Assembly (NCBI GenBank): GCA_963978545.1
Contig: OZ021731.1
Location: forward strand, 57,461,242-57,525,241
Reading direction: 5' to 3'
DNA length: 64,000 nucleotides
DNA from: Linyphia triangularis
Lineage: Eukaryota; Arthropoda; Arachnida; Araneae; Linyphiidae
Shown here: piece by piece, positions 48,701 through 54,700 of the stretch
Position numbering within the stretch: position 1 is the stretch's first letter
Layout of the letters: each line of letters opens with the position of its first letter
The notes under the pieces: model-generated
Seen by the model: only the letters and a program-made list of their open reading frames with translations
Database searches by the model: none
Told to the model about the DNA's origin: nothing
Made by a program: the position numbers and the translations under genes

Positions 48701-51297
48701 CTAAAGTGCAATTAATGTGTTTTTTTTATAAGAATTTTGTTTACATTATACTTTTCATATTTCTTTATGTTCTTATTTTTGAAGAAAAAGATTGGTCTTT
48801 AGAGAATTAAAAAAAAAAAAATTCCTATAATTAAATTTAAAAAAAAAAAAAAATCTATTTAAATATTAACAGTTTTCAATACAAGATTTATTTCTTTGGA
48901 AACATTTAATATTTATTTCATTTGCAATACTTTCCCATTCATAGCATTTAATATAAACTGCACATCATTATTTTGTTTTTAGTATTTTATTTACATTGAA
49001 CTTTAAATTTTTCGTATTAAGTTAACCAAGATGCTATGGTAAACATAAGTTTTCCATTGGTGACTTTCTTATTGTAGTCGTCAATGGAGTCATGTACCGC
49101 TTCAGTTTCATTTTTTATTATCTTAACTAGAGCTGCCGGGTCTGGGGATTTTTGAAAGTGCCTGCTCATACGTATTGTGGATTTGGTGATAGTAAAATTT
49201 TTTGACAAATTCTTATTTTTTTCTAGTGTGTATAAAGCTGACTCTGACAACTATCACCAGCAGATAAAAAAAATATAGTCAAACCCTGTTAACACTATTA
49301 ATAAAAAATATATGCATTTATACTAGGCTATCTTTATTATAATTGAAATGGTTTTCAATTGTTCAATTTACAAAGAAACAATTCAAGTTTTGTGTCAATA
49401 GAGTTTAGGTCATTCCTGGCCACATGTTCCAGATAAGTAGCACCTGTGTGATTCTAATTGTAAGTATTAATCACATTCTCGTCTGCTGAGGAAGATGAAT
49501 GTGGATATTTTCACTAAGATTTATTTTTTCTGGTTAGGAGGAATGAAATATCTAGTGTCCTACCCTTGCCATTTCAATATCTAAGATAATTTGGTTTAGA
49601 TTAATTCGGTCTGGGTTAGAGTTAAAAAGAGTTAGCTATCACACTTATAATTTTATCCTCTACAGATTAAAATTGCTCTTGCCTTTTATTTACAGTATGA
49701 GAAGCTAAAATGCTGAAATGGAAAAGTTACTACAATCAACAGTATAAAAATATCAAAAATCTTGGAAGAAAGAATTTGGTACATCACATAATTTTTTTAA
49801 ATTTGCTCAATAAAAATATAGAATTATGCTGAATATAAAATCTCACAGGTACTCTTCAGTTAAACATATGTCAAAAATCACCAAGTCTGAAAGTTTGTGC
49901 AGTTAATGCCAAGCTGAAATGTTTACACGAAAATAATATTTCAACCTTGTGGACTTTAATTATTTATATTCATTAGTTCAGGGGTTGCTATGGTAATTTT
50001 ATCACGGAACAATATAGGATATTAGAACATAAGTTATTGTTGTAGTTTGACGATTTTTATATAGTACCCGACTAACGAAGGTTCATTTGTCATATTCATT
50101 TATAATTAGCTTCATTTCTATGGTGCTAGATAAGTATATGGTGAAAAAAAACTTAAATATTAAAAAGTATTTAACTTTGATAGACATGAGGAAATTTTTC
50201 TTGATGCCACCAAGTGATAGCTGACTGTCAGCCTATATGACAACTTTTGTAATTTTAGTGATTGTCGATTTTTTTAACAGGCTGTTGGCGGTTCCACGAT
50301 TTTATAGTTGGCAGCCCTAAGCCAGGTTAATGCTCTTAGAAAATACTAACATGATTGACAGAATATTATTCTTTCTTCATCTTTAAAAGAAACATGATCT
50401 AGTGGCTTACGATGCGATTTAATAGCCTTCCCAGGACTAAGTTCGACTCTCGCATTTATTATTAGCACAGATGTGTGATAATCGTATAAGCAGCTTAAAA
50501 CTTGGGAACTAAGAGTTTGCTTCCATTTTGGCCAAAGGTCGAATTTTTTTTTAAATGCCACGGTGTCTTATTAAATGTATTTTAACAGTCAGATGTAGAA
50601 TACACAAAACTAAACAATATTTAACATTTGGCACAGATTCATTATAGAGACCTGGGATATAACAGTAATTTCAATTGGCTAAAATTAAAAGTTAATTTTA
50701 AAATTGTAACTGCTTATTTTCAATACATCAACAATTTTATAACAATCACTATTAGTTTTCCACAATTTTAATTTAGCTCTGAACAAAGATAAAGGATAAA
50801 CGCAAAGTCGCCATTGTGCGCATGTACTTGTCACTTCCAAACACCGACTATGCACAATAAAATGATTTACATTATCACACGTTGACCTGATCATCATGGA
50901 ATACAAATTAGAACTGCTTGAAGAGAAAGACACGGCACTTACAAAATTTTGCAAAAAAATCTACCCAGGTCACTTGAGCTACTACACCACCGGTTAGCTT
51001 TCAAGTAAAAAAATTTGTTTAAGTATTCAACAAACATGCTTTTGATTTGACTGATACTTCGAATGAAAAATTGAACGAATAACTGAACAAAGGATTTAAA
51101 ACAATAATCATAACTCAAAAAACAGCAAAATTTTAAAAACCAGACAAATGCACAACATTTATATACTATAAATTAAATATAATCTGGCACAAACTTTCCA
51201 ATACCTCTTTACTGAAATACTTGGAAAATATGGATGTGAGGAGCTGATCTCCTATAACAAGTTGTTTTAATGCCACTAAGATGGCACGTCGATCCAT
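793..51297 (-). CDS. MDN1: Midasin, 5' part of gene (30 coding exons, C-terminal part outside window)
   Basis: Midasin (yeast Rea1/Mdn1) is a giant nuclear AAA+ ATPase with six AAA modules in one chain. It pulls assembly factors such as WDR12/Ytm1 and NLE1/Rsa4 off pre-60S particles through a C-terminal MIDAS domain. Here I read the start codon (51,297-51,295) and 30 exons whose phases all join without a break, giving 1,491 codons. Walker A motifs are GPVGCGKT (about 305), GETGTGKT (639), GETSSGKT (1049) and GNTGCGKT (1358). Walker B motifs are LLLEDID, LLLDEIN, IILDELN and LFLADEIS. The start was chosen because exon 1 opens MDRRAILVALKQ and splices in phase into the conserved N-terminal region. 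The family's usual length is above 5,000 residues, so well over half of the protein lies beyond position 1. All introns used have GT-AG ends. The domain entries list the exons. Confidence 0.95.
1048..2362 (-). other. MDN1 intron 29
   Basis: Intron between exons 29 and 30. It is AT-rich, with a short TA repeat near 1,880-1,890. I see no recognisable coding or mobile sequence. Confidence 0.7.
4225..4400 (+). repeat. Degenerate tRNA-related SINE fragment
   Basis: The stretch around 4,255-4,315 resembles the SINE at 17,560: both share a B-box-like segment followed by CGTGTTAGG-type and TGGGTGTT-type sequence (here CTGTGTTAGGTGTGGATG). The A box is poorly preserved and no AACC tail or target duplication is visible, so this is an old or truncated copy. 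Confidence 0.4.
4535..4955. repeat. Tandem repeat, about four units of 95-115 bp
   Basis: Each unit starts near a TCAATTTT segment, passes through GGCATG(T/C) and AATTATGAAT, and ends with a GGTACCAGGT(G/A)TACC-like element and a GGTACCACTTTCGGTTTA-like stretch. Units begin near 4,548, 4,657, 4,766 and 4,863. The copies are diverged, so the array is old. No coding function is apparent. Confidence 0.65.
5028..5828. repeat. 255-bp near-perfect inverted repeat
   Basis: The left arm 5,028-5,282 and the right arm 5,575-5,828 are reverse complements with only scattered mismatches (for example one base in the GCTGCTTGAGG segment). They are separated by a 292-bp spacer. The outer ends are ATCCCCCAAAAAA. 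The array lies in an MDN1 intron, so the pre-mRNA could fold into a hairpin of about 255 bp. I see no clear target duplication and no transposase. Confidence 0.85.
6431..7577 (-). other. MDN1 intron 27, part before the Gypsy insertion
   Basis: AT-rich intron sequence. Near 7,445-7,550 a GATTTTGGAGCAG-like motif occurs three times in about 100 bp. No coding sequence is recognised. Confidence 0.5.
7605..7679 (+). promoter_or_regulatory. tRNA-like module with Pol III A and B boxes inside the LTR
   Basis: Inside the LTR, TGGCTCGGTTGGTAGAGC matches a tRNA D-arm/A-box. About 35 nt downstream, GCGCGATCAAAACCC resembles a degenerate B box/T-arm. The same module is present in the 3' LTR (16,188-16,262). 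It may be a captured tRNA or SINE head. Whether Pol III uses it is unknown. Confidence 0.55.
7842..11140. mobile_element. 3.3-kb TIR DNA transposon (hAT-like) nested in Gypsy LTR
   Basis: The ends are CAGGGTTCCCAC and GTGGGAACCCTG, perfect 12-bp inverted repeats. The element is flanked by the 5-bp duplication TGATG, and the intact 3' LTR shows the empty site. Just inside both ends are several copies of a TTCAAGGACTTTCAAGGACC-type motif, probable transposase-binding repeats. The interior has a long A run (near 10,828) and a C run (near 10,923). No intact transposase is visible; the longest frames are about 60-80 codons. A CAGGG start suggests hAT. A 5-bp duplication is unlike classical 8-bp hAT elements but is reported for a hAT subgroup. 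The superfamily assignment is inference. Confidence 0.85.
9014..9137 (+). pseudogene. Possible first exon of a transposase relic
   Basis: From the ATG at 9,014 the frame gives MNSFKRKKQMTVKDGFF and stays open to a good splice donor (AG/GTAAG) at 9,138. Lysine-rich starts of this kind are common in transposases of CAGGG-type elements, but no catalytic domain follows that I can recognise. This is a weak proposal based on position and composition only. Confidence 0.2.
11236..11251 (+). other. Putative primer-binding site
   Basis: TGGTGGAGGCGCTGGG starts three bases after the end of the 5' LTR. It begins with TGG, as expected for pairing with a tRNA 3' CCA end. I cannot assign the tRNA. Confidence 0.5.
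11348..12558 (+). pseudogene. gag: gag of Gypsy element, with one frameshift
   Basis: Capsid/nucleocapsid gene of the retrotransposon. The upstream part (frame open over about 11,318-11,563) contains the motif WLKDYEK. The downstream part (open from about 11,503 to the stop at 12,556-12,558) has the capsid motif LAGTARQWF, a CCHC zinc knuckle CYHCGRPGHVLRYC near 12,289-12,330 for RNA binding, and an Arg/Ser-rich tail. The two parts lie in different frames and meet at a short A run near 11,520-11,526, where a one-base indel breaks the gene. The start codon is uncertain. The break may be a real mutation or an assembly error in the A run. Confidence 0.8.
12549..12555 (+). promoter_or_regulatory. 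Candidate -1 frameshift site at the gag-pol junction
   Basis: The heptamer GGAAAAC sits directly before the gag TAA stop, read in gag frame as GAA AAC TAA. A slip back by one base gives the pol frame, which opens exactly here. The heptamer has the G-GAN-NNN look of some retroviral sites rather than the canonical XXXYYYZ. A downstream pseudoknot was not evaluated. Confidence 0.4.
12549..16151 (+). CDS. pol: pol polyprotein of Gypsy element (protease, RT, RNase H, integrase)
   Basis: Open over 3.6 kb to a stop at 16,149-16,151. The frame is -1 relative to gag and opens at 12,549, overlapping the gag stop, so it is probably made as a Gag-Pol fusion by -1 frameshifting. Counting from 12,627, domains in order are: aspartic protease with LVDSGADYSII (about residue 20); reverse transcriptase with FCVDYRKLN (about 348) and the catalytic YLDD (about 448); RNase H with HSDASGYG (about 594) and ATDHHSL; integrase with the HHCC zinc finger (about 794-835), then the catalytic Asp in GIDLLG (about 863), Asp in ISDRG (about 922) and Glu in LTEPFN (about 959). 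All key residues are present. The stop codon overlaps the polypurine tract. No env frame follows. Confidence 0.93.
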   Translation, partial: GKLTWATYAGGEAAVERNPPTYTTTKLKRNATYITVNGQCIKALVDSGADYSIISEELRRQLKAPMFTENGPILKTACGKPVAILGFCVFKINLNGTVRPFEFLVFPQCSHQMILGWDFFRATDAVIDCGNEELQLSEILPDNLESSKSNFSLFATSDFLIEANSTKQIQAINPEIQQTDEAMIIGNKALMYERDLSIPASVINFENGSCKMWVTNCSRNTQLIPKGMNVACLMTITNDDICSLNEKTTREGSSIHKSRQRLTREKLKEVLDMELTLELISEKDELLNLLEEFSDIFDVTKKSRKFKCNAAKHKIDTGNSAPIKQRPYRISATERRVIGNEIQRMLKEDVIQPSDSPWSSPVVLVKKKNGEWRFCVDYRKLNKVTKKDVYPLPRIDDALDCLAGAKVFSMMDLKSGYWQIEVDDKDREKAAFVTSDGLYKFKVMAFGLCNAPATFERMMDTVLRGLKWNICLCYLDDIIVYAPNFQEHQIRLRKVLKCIYEAGLTLNFSKCAFGKKKLTILGHLVDQHGIYPDPQKLAAVTKFPVPENIADVRGFLGLCSYYRRFIKNFADIARPLHDLLKKDAKFSWSTSQWESFSTLKKLLTSGPVLGHFLPDAETKIHSDASGYGIGAVLVQIQNGEERPIAYASRTLTAAEKNYSTTEKECLAVIWAISKFRPYLFGKPFTVATDHHSLCWLASVKDPSGRLARWALRLQEYDINIVYKSGRKHSDADSLSRKPLLDVAVEDSDEIPFLASVTDYRKEQLKDKQIRAVIKTLQRGDGCQSYQMEKGVLYKKNYDPMGQQWLLVVPKQLRIDILKSLHDAPTAGHLGFAKTYDRIRRKYYWPGLYGNTRRYVSHCRECQRRKSPPQRPPGKLHPITPPDVPFAKIGIDLLGRFPVTRNGNRWIIVCTDYLTRFTVTKALPTAEATEIAKFIVEEVILKHGAPKEMISDRGRSFLSNIVKDINRLCQTSHLLTTAYHPQTNGLTEPFNKTLADMLSMYVEVEQRNWDTILLFVTFAYNSSKQDTTGFSPFFLVHGREIETPLDVIFPHNSENHNDNYVQRLTTRAEEARQLAKIHILDAQANDKCRYDKRHRSVSYNRGDLVWVFTPVRKVGLSEKLLRRYFGPYRITRRISDVTYEVESLEEKSRRQKQKDTVHVLRLKPYLDPKEQLQDEREYRDETFTRPVTRSQTRLQRDAAFS
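16150..16161 (+). other. Polypurine tract
   Basis: GAGGGAGAAAAG directly precedes (and by one base overlaps) the 3' LTR, as expected for the plus-strand primer. It overlaps the last bases of the pol stop codon. Confidence 0.7.
16161..16511 (+). repeat. 3' LTR of Gypsy element, intact
   Basis: 351 bp, uninterrupted. It differs from the split 5' LTR at two positions: A versus G in the GGAATCT(A)(A/G)GAAG segment, and G versus A in the TATAT(G/A)CAAAT segment. It is preceded by the purine tract GAGGGAGAAAAG at 16,150-16,161 and followed by the ATATT duplication. Confidence 0.95.
16733..16790 (+). repeat. 5'-truncated SINE with AACC tail and 11-bp target duplication
   Basis: The 58-bp insert GGCACAGCATGG...CCAACCAATC is flanked by perfect ATAAGGTTCGG repeats (16,722-16,732 and 16,791-16,801). 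The duplication proves insertion by a target-primed mechanism. The body matches the 3' end shared by the copies at 18,618, 52,048 and 57,523. Confidence 0.8.
17560..17747 (+). repeat. tRNA-derived SINE, full head and AACC tail
   Basis: The head has an A-box-like GGTATAGTGGTTAGCGTGC and a clear B box GGGTTCGAGTCCC, about 35 nt apart, as in a tRNA-derived Pol III promoter. The body continues with GTGTTAGGCATGGGTGTTTG and ends in CAACCAACCAACCAACC. It is not a functional tRNA: the acceptor stem does not close around these boxes. It is the most complete copy of the family in the window. Confidence 0.75.
17748..17800 (-). repeat. SINE 3' end in opposite orientation, abutting the previous copy
   Basis: TGGTTGGTTGGTTGAAGTTT followed by AACGGCGCAAGGGGCATACT is the reverse complement of the family 3' end. 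It meets the AACC tail of the preceding copy head-on, giving a tail-to-tail pair. Confidence 0.6.
18618..18678 (-). repeat. Truncated SINE with 13-bp target duplication
   Basis: The insert lies between perfect GGCGACGTTTCAT repeats (18,605-18,617 and 18,679-18,691). Read on the minus strand it ends with GTTAAACTTGAACCAACC, the family tail. Confidence 0.8.
19937..21452 (-). other. MDN1 intron 26
   Basis: AT-rich, no recognisable exon, repeat family or RNA gene. Confidence 0.6.
21600..23244 (-). other. MDN1 introns 25 and 24 (exon 25 between them)
   Basis: AT-rich intron sequence around exon 25 (22,319-22,435). Nothing else is recognised. Confidence 0.6.
23337..24449 (-). other. MDN1 intron 23
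   Basis: The plus strand has two short open frames (23,558-23,743 and 23,745-24,080, 111 codons) with no family resemblance that I can see. An unrecognised degraded insertion is possible, but nothing supports a gene. Confidence 0.4.
24840..25013. mobile_element. pogo/Tigger-like MITE
   Basis: This 174-bp element has inverted ends CAGTCAAACCC and GGGTTTTGACTG, with one internal mismatch, and is flanked by TA on both sides. A TA duplication and a CAGTC start fit the pogo/Tigger branch of Tc1/mariner elements. It is non-autonomous. A similar end, AGTCAAACCCTGTTAACAC, occurs near 49,276. Confidence 0.7.
25014..25952 (-). other. MDN1 intron 22, remainder
   Basis: AT-rich, with no exon or repeat recognised beyond the MITE at its start (24,840-25,013). 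Confidence 0.5.
26377..26954 (-). other. MDN1 intron 20
   Basis: AT-rich intron; nothing recognisable. The plus-strand open frame at 26,342-26,623 overlaps exon 21 and is not a gene. Confidence 0.6.
27330..29387 (-). other. MDN1 intron 18
   Basis: AT-rich, with a TTTAGGGATA-like motif repeated a few times at about 28,015-28,095 and a C run near 29,270. No host exon or known element is recognised. Confidence 0.5.
30501..30800 (-). pseudogene. Relic of a transposase zinc-finger domain
   Basis: The frame contains SDIKISHGGFTDVEVHINSK followed by KH, which resembles the small Cys/His zinc finger (C-x2-C ... HGG..DV..H..S.KH) at the N-terminus of many arthropod transposase-like proteins. The second Cys of the expected C-x2-C pair reads Tyr (FCSIYASD), and no catalytic domain follows, so it is a dead fragment. 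It probably comes from the parent of the surrounding TIR element. Confidence 0.45.
30815..31505. repeat. Tandem repeat, four diverged units of about 165-210 bp
   Basis: Each unit has AAAGCACTTTTGGTTTTCTG, then TTATTAATCTCTAAAG, GAAGCAGTTG, a TTCGCCAAATCCCGTCGGCAAC-type segment and a GC-rich CGGCG stretch. Copies begin near 30,816, 30,955, 31,142 and 31,349. The array lies inside the TIR element 30,117-31,726. Confidence 0.7.
31732..31780 (-). other. MDN1 intron 17, short end piece
   Basis: This is the part of intron 17 between the TIR element and exon 17. The larger part of the intron (29,525-30,116) is AT-rich and holds an A run near 30,256 within the element border region; nothing else is recognised. 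Confidence 0.4.
32773..32828. repeat. Perfect hairpin, 24-bp stem and 8-nt loop
   Basis: The left arm TGCAAAGGATAAGAAACTGC plus TTTA (32,773-32,796) is exactly complementary to 32,805-32,828. The loop is TTTTGTAA. It lies in MDN1 intron 15. The stem is shorter than a typical animal pre-miRNA and has no bulges. Confidence 0.8.
33431..33475. repeat. Perfect hairpin, 18-bp stem and 9-nt loop
   Basis: AAAAATATTTTTTGACAG (33,431-33,448) is exactly complementary to CTGTCAAAAAATATTTTT (33,458-33,475). It lies in MDN1 intron 14, about 600 bp from the hairpin at 32,773, with which it shares no sequence. Confidence 0.75.
34391..34998. mobile_element. Short non-autonomous relative of the 7,842 transposon (copy 2)
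   Basis: The ends are CAGGGTACCCAC and GTGGGAACCCTG, flanked by TTTTA on both sides. Subterminal sequences such as TTTTCAAGGACTTTTAAGGA and TTTTAAGACCTGG match the AAGGAC-type repeats of the 3.3-kb element. At 608 bp with no coding frame it is a MITE-like deletion derivative, in MDN1 intron 14. Confidence 0.85.
36514..40552 (-). other. MDN1: MDN1 exons 7-12: AAA1 module and link to AAA2
   Basis: Coding exons: 40340-40552, 39546-39781, 38750-38864, 38506-38660, 36988-37165 and 36514-36620. Exon 7 carries Walker A (GPVGCGKTSLVEYLAAVTG) and the KVQLGDHMDSK stretch. Exon 8 carries Walker B in the midasin-specific form LLLEDID, with ED instead of DE, followed by the sensor-type FQLFATQR. Exons 9-11 encode the small helical part of AAA1, including DLFKFCGRIA, which matches the DLLNWCNRIA-type segment of the family. 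Exon 12 leads into AAA2 with VGRAIIPKK. The substitution ED for DE in AAA1 is usual for the family and is not a mutation here. Intron 10 (37,166-38,505) holds a short TIR element. Confidence 0.92.
37558..38321. mobile_element. Short non-autonomous relative of the 7,842 transposon (copy 3)
   Basis: The ends are CAGGATTCCCAC and GTGGGAACCCTG, flanked by AAATT on both sides. It opens like copy 2: AATCAATGACTTTTCAAGGA is shared by both. At 764 bp it lies in MDN1 intron 10. The one changed base in the left terminus suggests some age. Confidence 0.85.
40553..42273 (-). other. MDN1 introns 6 and 5 (exon 6 between them)
   Basis: AT-rich intron DNA on both sides of exon 6 (41,152-41,308). No repeat family or RNA gene is recognised. 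Confidence 0.5.
42946..44792. mobile_element. 1.85-kb TIR transposon with internal tandem repeats
   Basis: The perfect 13-bp ends CAGGGATGAGTTT and AAACTCATCCCTG are flanked by ATTTTA on both sides (42,940-42,945 and 44,793-44,798). The interior has three long tandem units (about 43,766-44,350) and, near the right end, several AAGCGGAA(T/A)-type motifs. No transposase frame is seen. The CAGGGATG start suggests a hAT-like origin, which is inference. It lies in MDN1 intron 4. Confidence 0.75.
43766..44350. repeat. Tandem repeat, units of about 215-245 bp
   Basis: Units start at AATCGCAACAACGTGCATAT (43,768), ATCACAACAACGTAAATCTT (44,012) and ACCACAACAACTTAAATCCC (44,229). Each continues with GGCGATAGCG-type and GGTAATATCG-type words. 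The region is richer in CG than its surroundings. It lies inside the TIR element 42,946-44,792. Confidence 0.7.
46279..51204 (-). other. MDN1 intron 1
   Basis: This 4.9-kb AT-rich intron has a three-unit tandem repeat (46,980-47,460), several A runs and T runs, and an 88-bp stretch bounded by ACAGGGTTACC and GACAACCCTGT (48,346-48,430) that could be a tiny MITE. Short minus-strand frames at 49,017-49,250 and 50,685-50,954 have no recognisable homology or splice context. Confidence 0.5.
46980..47460. repeat. Tandem repeat, three units of about 170-180 bp
   Basis: Each unit runs GTTAAAAAAATTCTCAAACT-like, then ACTGCATCCTTTACAGGCAT, ATTATTTTTCTTCTTGCCTG-like, and TTTGTCAACAAAATATATTA. Copies begin near 46,995, 47,169 and 47,351. 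They are diverged at scattered positions. No reading frame persists through the array. Confidence 0.75.
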
Positions 51298-51778
51298 TCT
51301 AGATTTTTTGCTATTAAAAATGAGTTTACATTAATATTTTAACTCATATTTAATCCCACACGTGTGTTGTATTTATCGGCAATCGGCACAACAAAACGCC
51401 GCGGTTATTTTTGGCATAAAATCCAGCATTAAAGGATTGCCATTAATGTGAAGCTAAATTTTTATGCTTTACAATCAGCTGAGAGAAAATATCTTTTTCT
51501 AGCTATAAATTCATCCTTTATATTATTAAATAAAATTATTTTGTAGTTTTAAACAATTATTTCAATCAATGCTGTGATTACGATACACCGTTTCAATTAA
51601 ACTGTTAGTTTAGAATAGAAACATTTATTAAAATACACTGTTAAAATTTCTGCGACCATAACCTTATGAATTTTGTTTTGTTTTGTATGAGACCTGTGTT
51701 CTGTGTAGTGTATGAGACTGATTTGTGGTAAAAACCTTGTACCTTATCTTTAGCTATTTAAAAATTTTAGCATTCTCA
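51298..51778. promoter_or_regulatory. Bidirectional promoter region between MDN1 and NDUFV3
   Basis: The two start codons point away from each other and are 481 bp apart, which leaves room for only one shared promoter and two short 5' UTRs. I see no clear TATA box at a fixed distance and cannot place transcription starts. A GC-richer patch (CAAAACGCCGCGG) lies near 51,393. Confidence 0.6.
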
Positions 51779-54700
51779 ATGGCTTCTGTTATATTAAGAC
51801 AACTTGGAAAAACTCAGTGGATGGTAAATTTTTTAATAATATTTATTTCTATTATATATTACGGATGCAAATGTTTTCTAAGTGACCTCAAATCTGTAAC
51901 GGAGAACTTTTGTCTCATTGAAACATTTAGGACCTAAAACATAGCATTTTTAAAGCTTTAGGTCAATTCTCAAAAACCCTATTGTTTATATAGTTATTTT
52001 TATTTTTCCAATAATGAGTCCAAGTTTCGAAATCATTATTGTACTAGGCGCAGTATGGCCCAAGTGTTGCTGTTGTGCCATAAAACACAACCAACCATTC
52101 AGTTACTGGCTTCTTGTGTTACTGTGGTAATTTTTGAACTGTAGAATTTTGTGTTGAAATATCACTTCATGAATGCAATAAGGTATTACCAAGAAACCTT
52201 GGTTTGTTGAAATGTTGCCTTTCACCAGCTTTAAATTGTACAAAACTTGTTTGCATGGCAAACTTGAAGAAAGTCTGGGTGGATCTTAGCACAGCCCACC
52301 TCTTGGCATCTTTTTGAATCCTCACCAAACTAGTGGCGATAACGTCACCAATGTGGCAACCTAGACGGATTATGGAGGAGAACTGTCTAGAATCTTGCTG
52401 ACTACTCTATTTTTAACGTCCGATCGCAACAGCATTTCGCCTAAGTTTTCTTACTAAAACTATTCGAAATGCGCAAAGAAATTCTTAAACCTGATTGGTT
52501 AATTAATCTGTATTCATACGCGATAGTTGGATTTCGTTGGAAAAGACGTAACAAGGTTAATTGTTTCCATCATTTATGCTTGTAATCTCTTGGGAGAAGG
52601 TTTTTATGGTAAGTGTTTTGTTTTTTTTTTAAATATTATTACTATTTCTGGCCTTCAAGTATCGTTTTTTAATTGAAAAATGATAATAATAACAAATATT
52701 CAATCAGTAATCAACTTGGCGAGATTTAAAATAAGTCACGAAGAGGTGGGCCCATCTAAGATTTTACCGAAAGTCTACTTCACTTCAAAACTTATTTCCC
52801 TAAAATAATGCATAAAAACTTAGAAGTGGATTATTCCATATTCTGACTATGATGCAAAGTTAATATAATTTTTATTACATTTTAATAAGTGATTTGCCTA
52901 TTAAATTTGCTGGCCGATTTGAAACTCAGTTTGCTAAACAGTTTGTTAAAAAGAACTCGTTGAAGCATTTTAAATTATGTTAATTCAAATACAGTAAAAT
53001 AAAAGATACTGTGGTGACAATCAAAATTCTTAACAAATGAGAATCTTTCCAAACGTTAAGTTAGCCAATCACTGCATGAAGAAGGTGGAGTTAATTAATT
53101 CCTCCCAGAGACTCAAACCGAACGGACGCATTTCGAAGCTCTGATACCAATGCAAAAGGACCTATGTTCCTTCTTTTTAAGTTTCTTTTTTTTTGTTTAA
53201 ATGTAGTGTGTGTGTTGTGTGGGATTAAATGTTGTAATATGCCCTTAACCTTCTGATATTCAATGACTCTAACCAGATACACCAACACCAAGCTTCCATA
53301 GTACTTTTCTGTTTTAGCACTTGGCAGTAATTTTTCAGTTGAATAATTTGGTTTGCCGAACAATTGTACCAAACAGATTCCCTTAATCAGTTGAAATAAT
53401 CATTTCGGATGAATTCTATGTTGCACAGCTGAGGCTTTCCACTGTAAGTTCCTGACACTAGTCTGGACCTCGGAGGAGGCCAGACGATTTGACATTTTTG
53501 GACAAAAAGGTCACCAACAGTTGACAGTAAAAAAAATCCAAGTGTTAAAAATAAAGAGTATCCTTTATTTTAACATTTTGAAAAAAATTTCTCAATTTAC
53601 ATTAGTAAAAACTTAAAATTCTTTTATAAAATCTCATTATCATGAAAATAAAAGAAAGCCACTTTTAAATTAAATGCTTAACAGCATGACTAGCTATAAT
53701 TTCTAACAGCATAAAATGCTTTTAATGTAACATCTAAATAAGTTCTATAGGAGAGTAGACCAAAAACTTGCTTCATTAAACTAGGATTTTGTTAGTAACA
53801 TGCATACACATGATTTTCTTAATATTTATTACTGAGCATAATGGACAATTTCCGCATTTTTTAAAAACGAGTGAAATTGGTACACATTTATGAAGAATTT
53901 CTTTCTGATTCCAAATATTTACACAAAAGTTCTTTAAAAAATTAGTTATTTAAATATTAAGAAAAGAAAATGCCCCAAAACCCAGCTAAAACCAGTCCGA
54001 TTAAAACAGTCAACGAAATTCGTGACGTAAAGAGATTCCTGCGTTTCTATGGTTATCGTGAGGTTTCTGCCAAATAGTTATTTAAAAAAGTTGGCATTGG
54101 TAGACCATTGCCACATTTCGAACAGGTTTGCGTGATTTGCGAGAAACTTGCAAATCTGGTTTCCGCTGCTGTATTTCATGCCAAGATGGTTGAGATCTCT
54201 TTACGTCACGTTCAATGTCAACGAAATGAGTGGTTTTCTCGCCAACCTCTAACAAGGTAATTTTGATTGCAAATTTAAAAAGAGAAAAAGCACATTAAGC
54301 AGAAATGTTTATGTTTATGGCCTTTTCGAAACATTTAGATTTGAATAAAAAAAAATTTCAAAATGTGTGAATTGTCCATTGTTGACATGATGCAATGCAT
54401 TACTCACCAGCAAATAGTGCATGCAAATTGATTAAGTCAACAACTTATAATGAATTTTGATAAATAATTAATTAATGCCATTATGAACCCTATACTCGCA
54501 TATTCATCTGACAATGGGCAAAAAGATAAGACTCCTGAAGGCCTAAAGCAGATGATTATAAAAGCTATTCTCGAGGAACACGAATTGGAAGTGTATACCA
54601 TAGCCACTCAAATCTAGCCCTTTATTGTGCCCAATTTCACTATATTGTTGTATTATTATCATGCTTGTTTTCATTATTACATGTTATTATATTCTAATTG

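Larger units (their letters stand above)
41152..51297 (-). other. MDN1: MDN1 exons 1-6: N-terminal region before AAA1
   Basis: Coding exons: 51205-51297, 46052-46278, 45484-45568, 44968-45110, 42274-42381 and 41152-41308, encoding 271 residues. This is the helical N-terminal region of midasin that precedes AAA1. Recognisable conserved stretches are the CLSKLIWNYP segment (exon 2), LWSWAVIVQFLK (exon 4) and RWYAHQCLGR (exon 4/5 junction), all similar in kind to vertebrate midasin. Exon phases are 0, 2, 0, 2, 2, 0 at the successive junctions. Intron 1 is the longest here (4.9 kb). Intron 4 (2.6 kb) contains a TIR transposon. An AG at 51,310 suggests that the 5' UTR may itself be spliced just upstream of the ATG, but I cannot confirm it. 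Confidence 0.9.

Noticed and set aside
53091..53372. 93-codon minus-strand open frame in NDUFV3 intron 1
   Set aside because: No known family motif, no flanking splice signals that join it to anything, and no start context.
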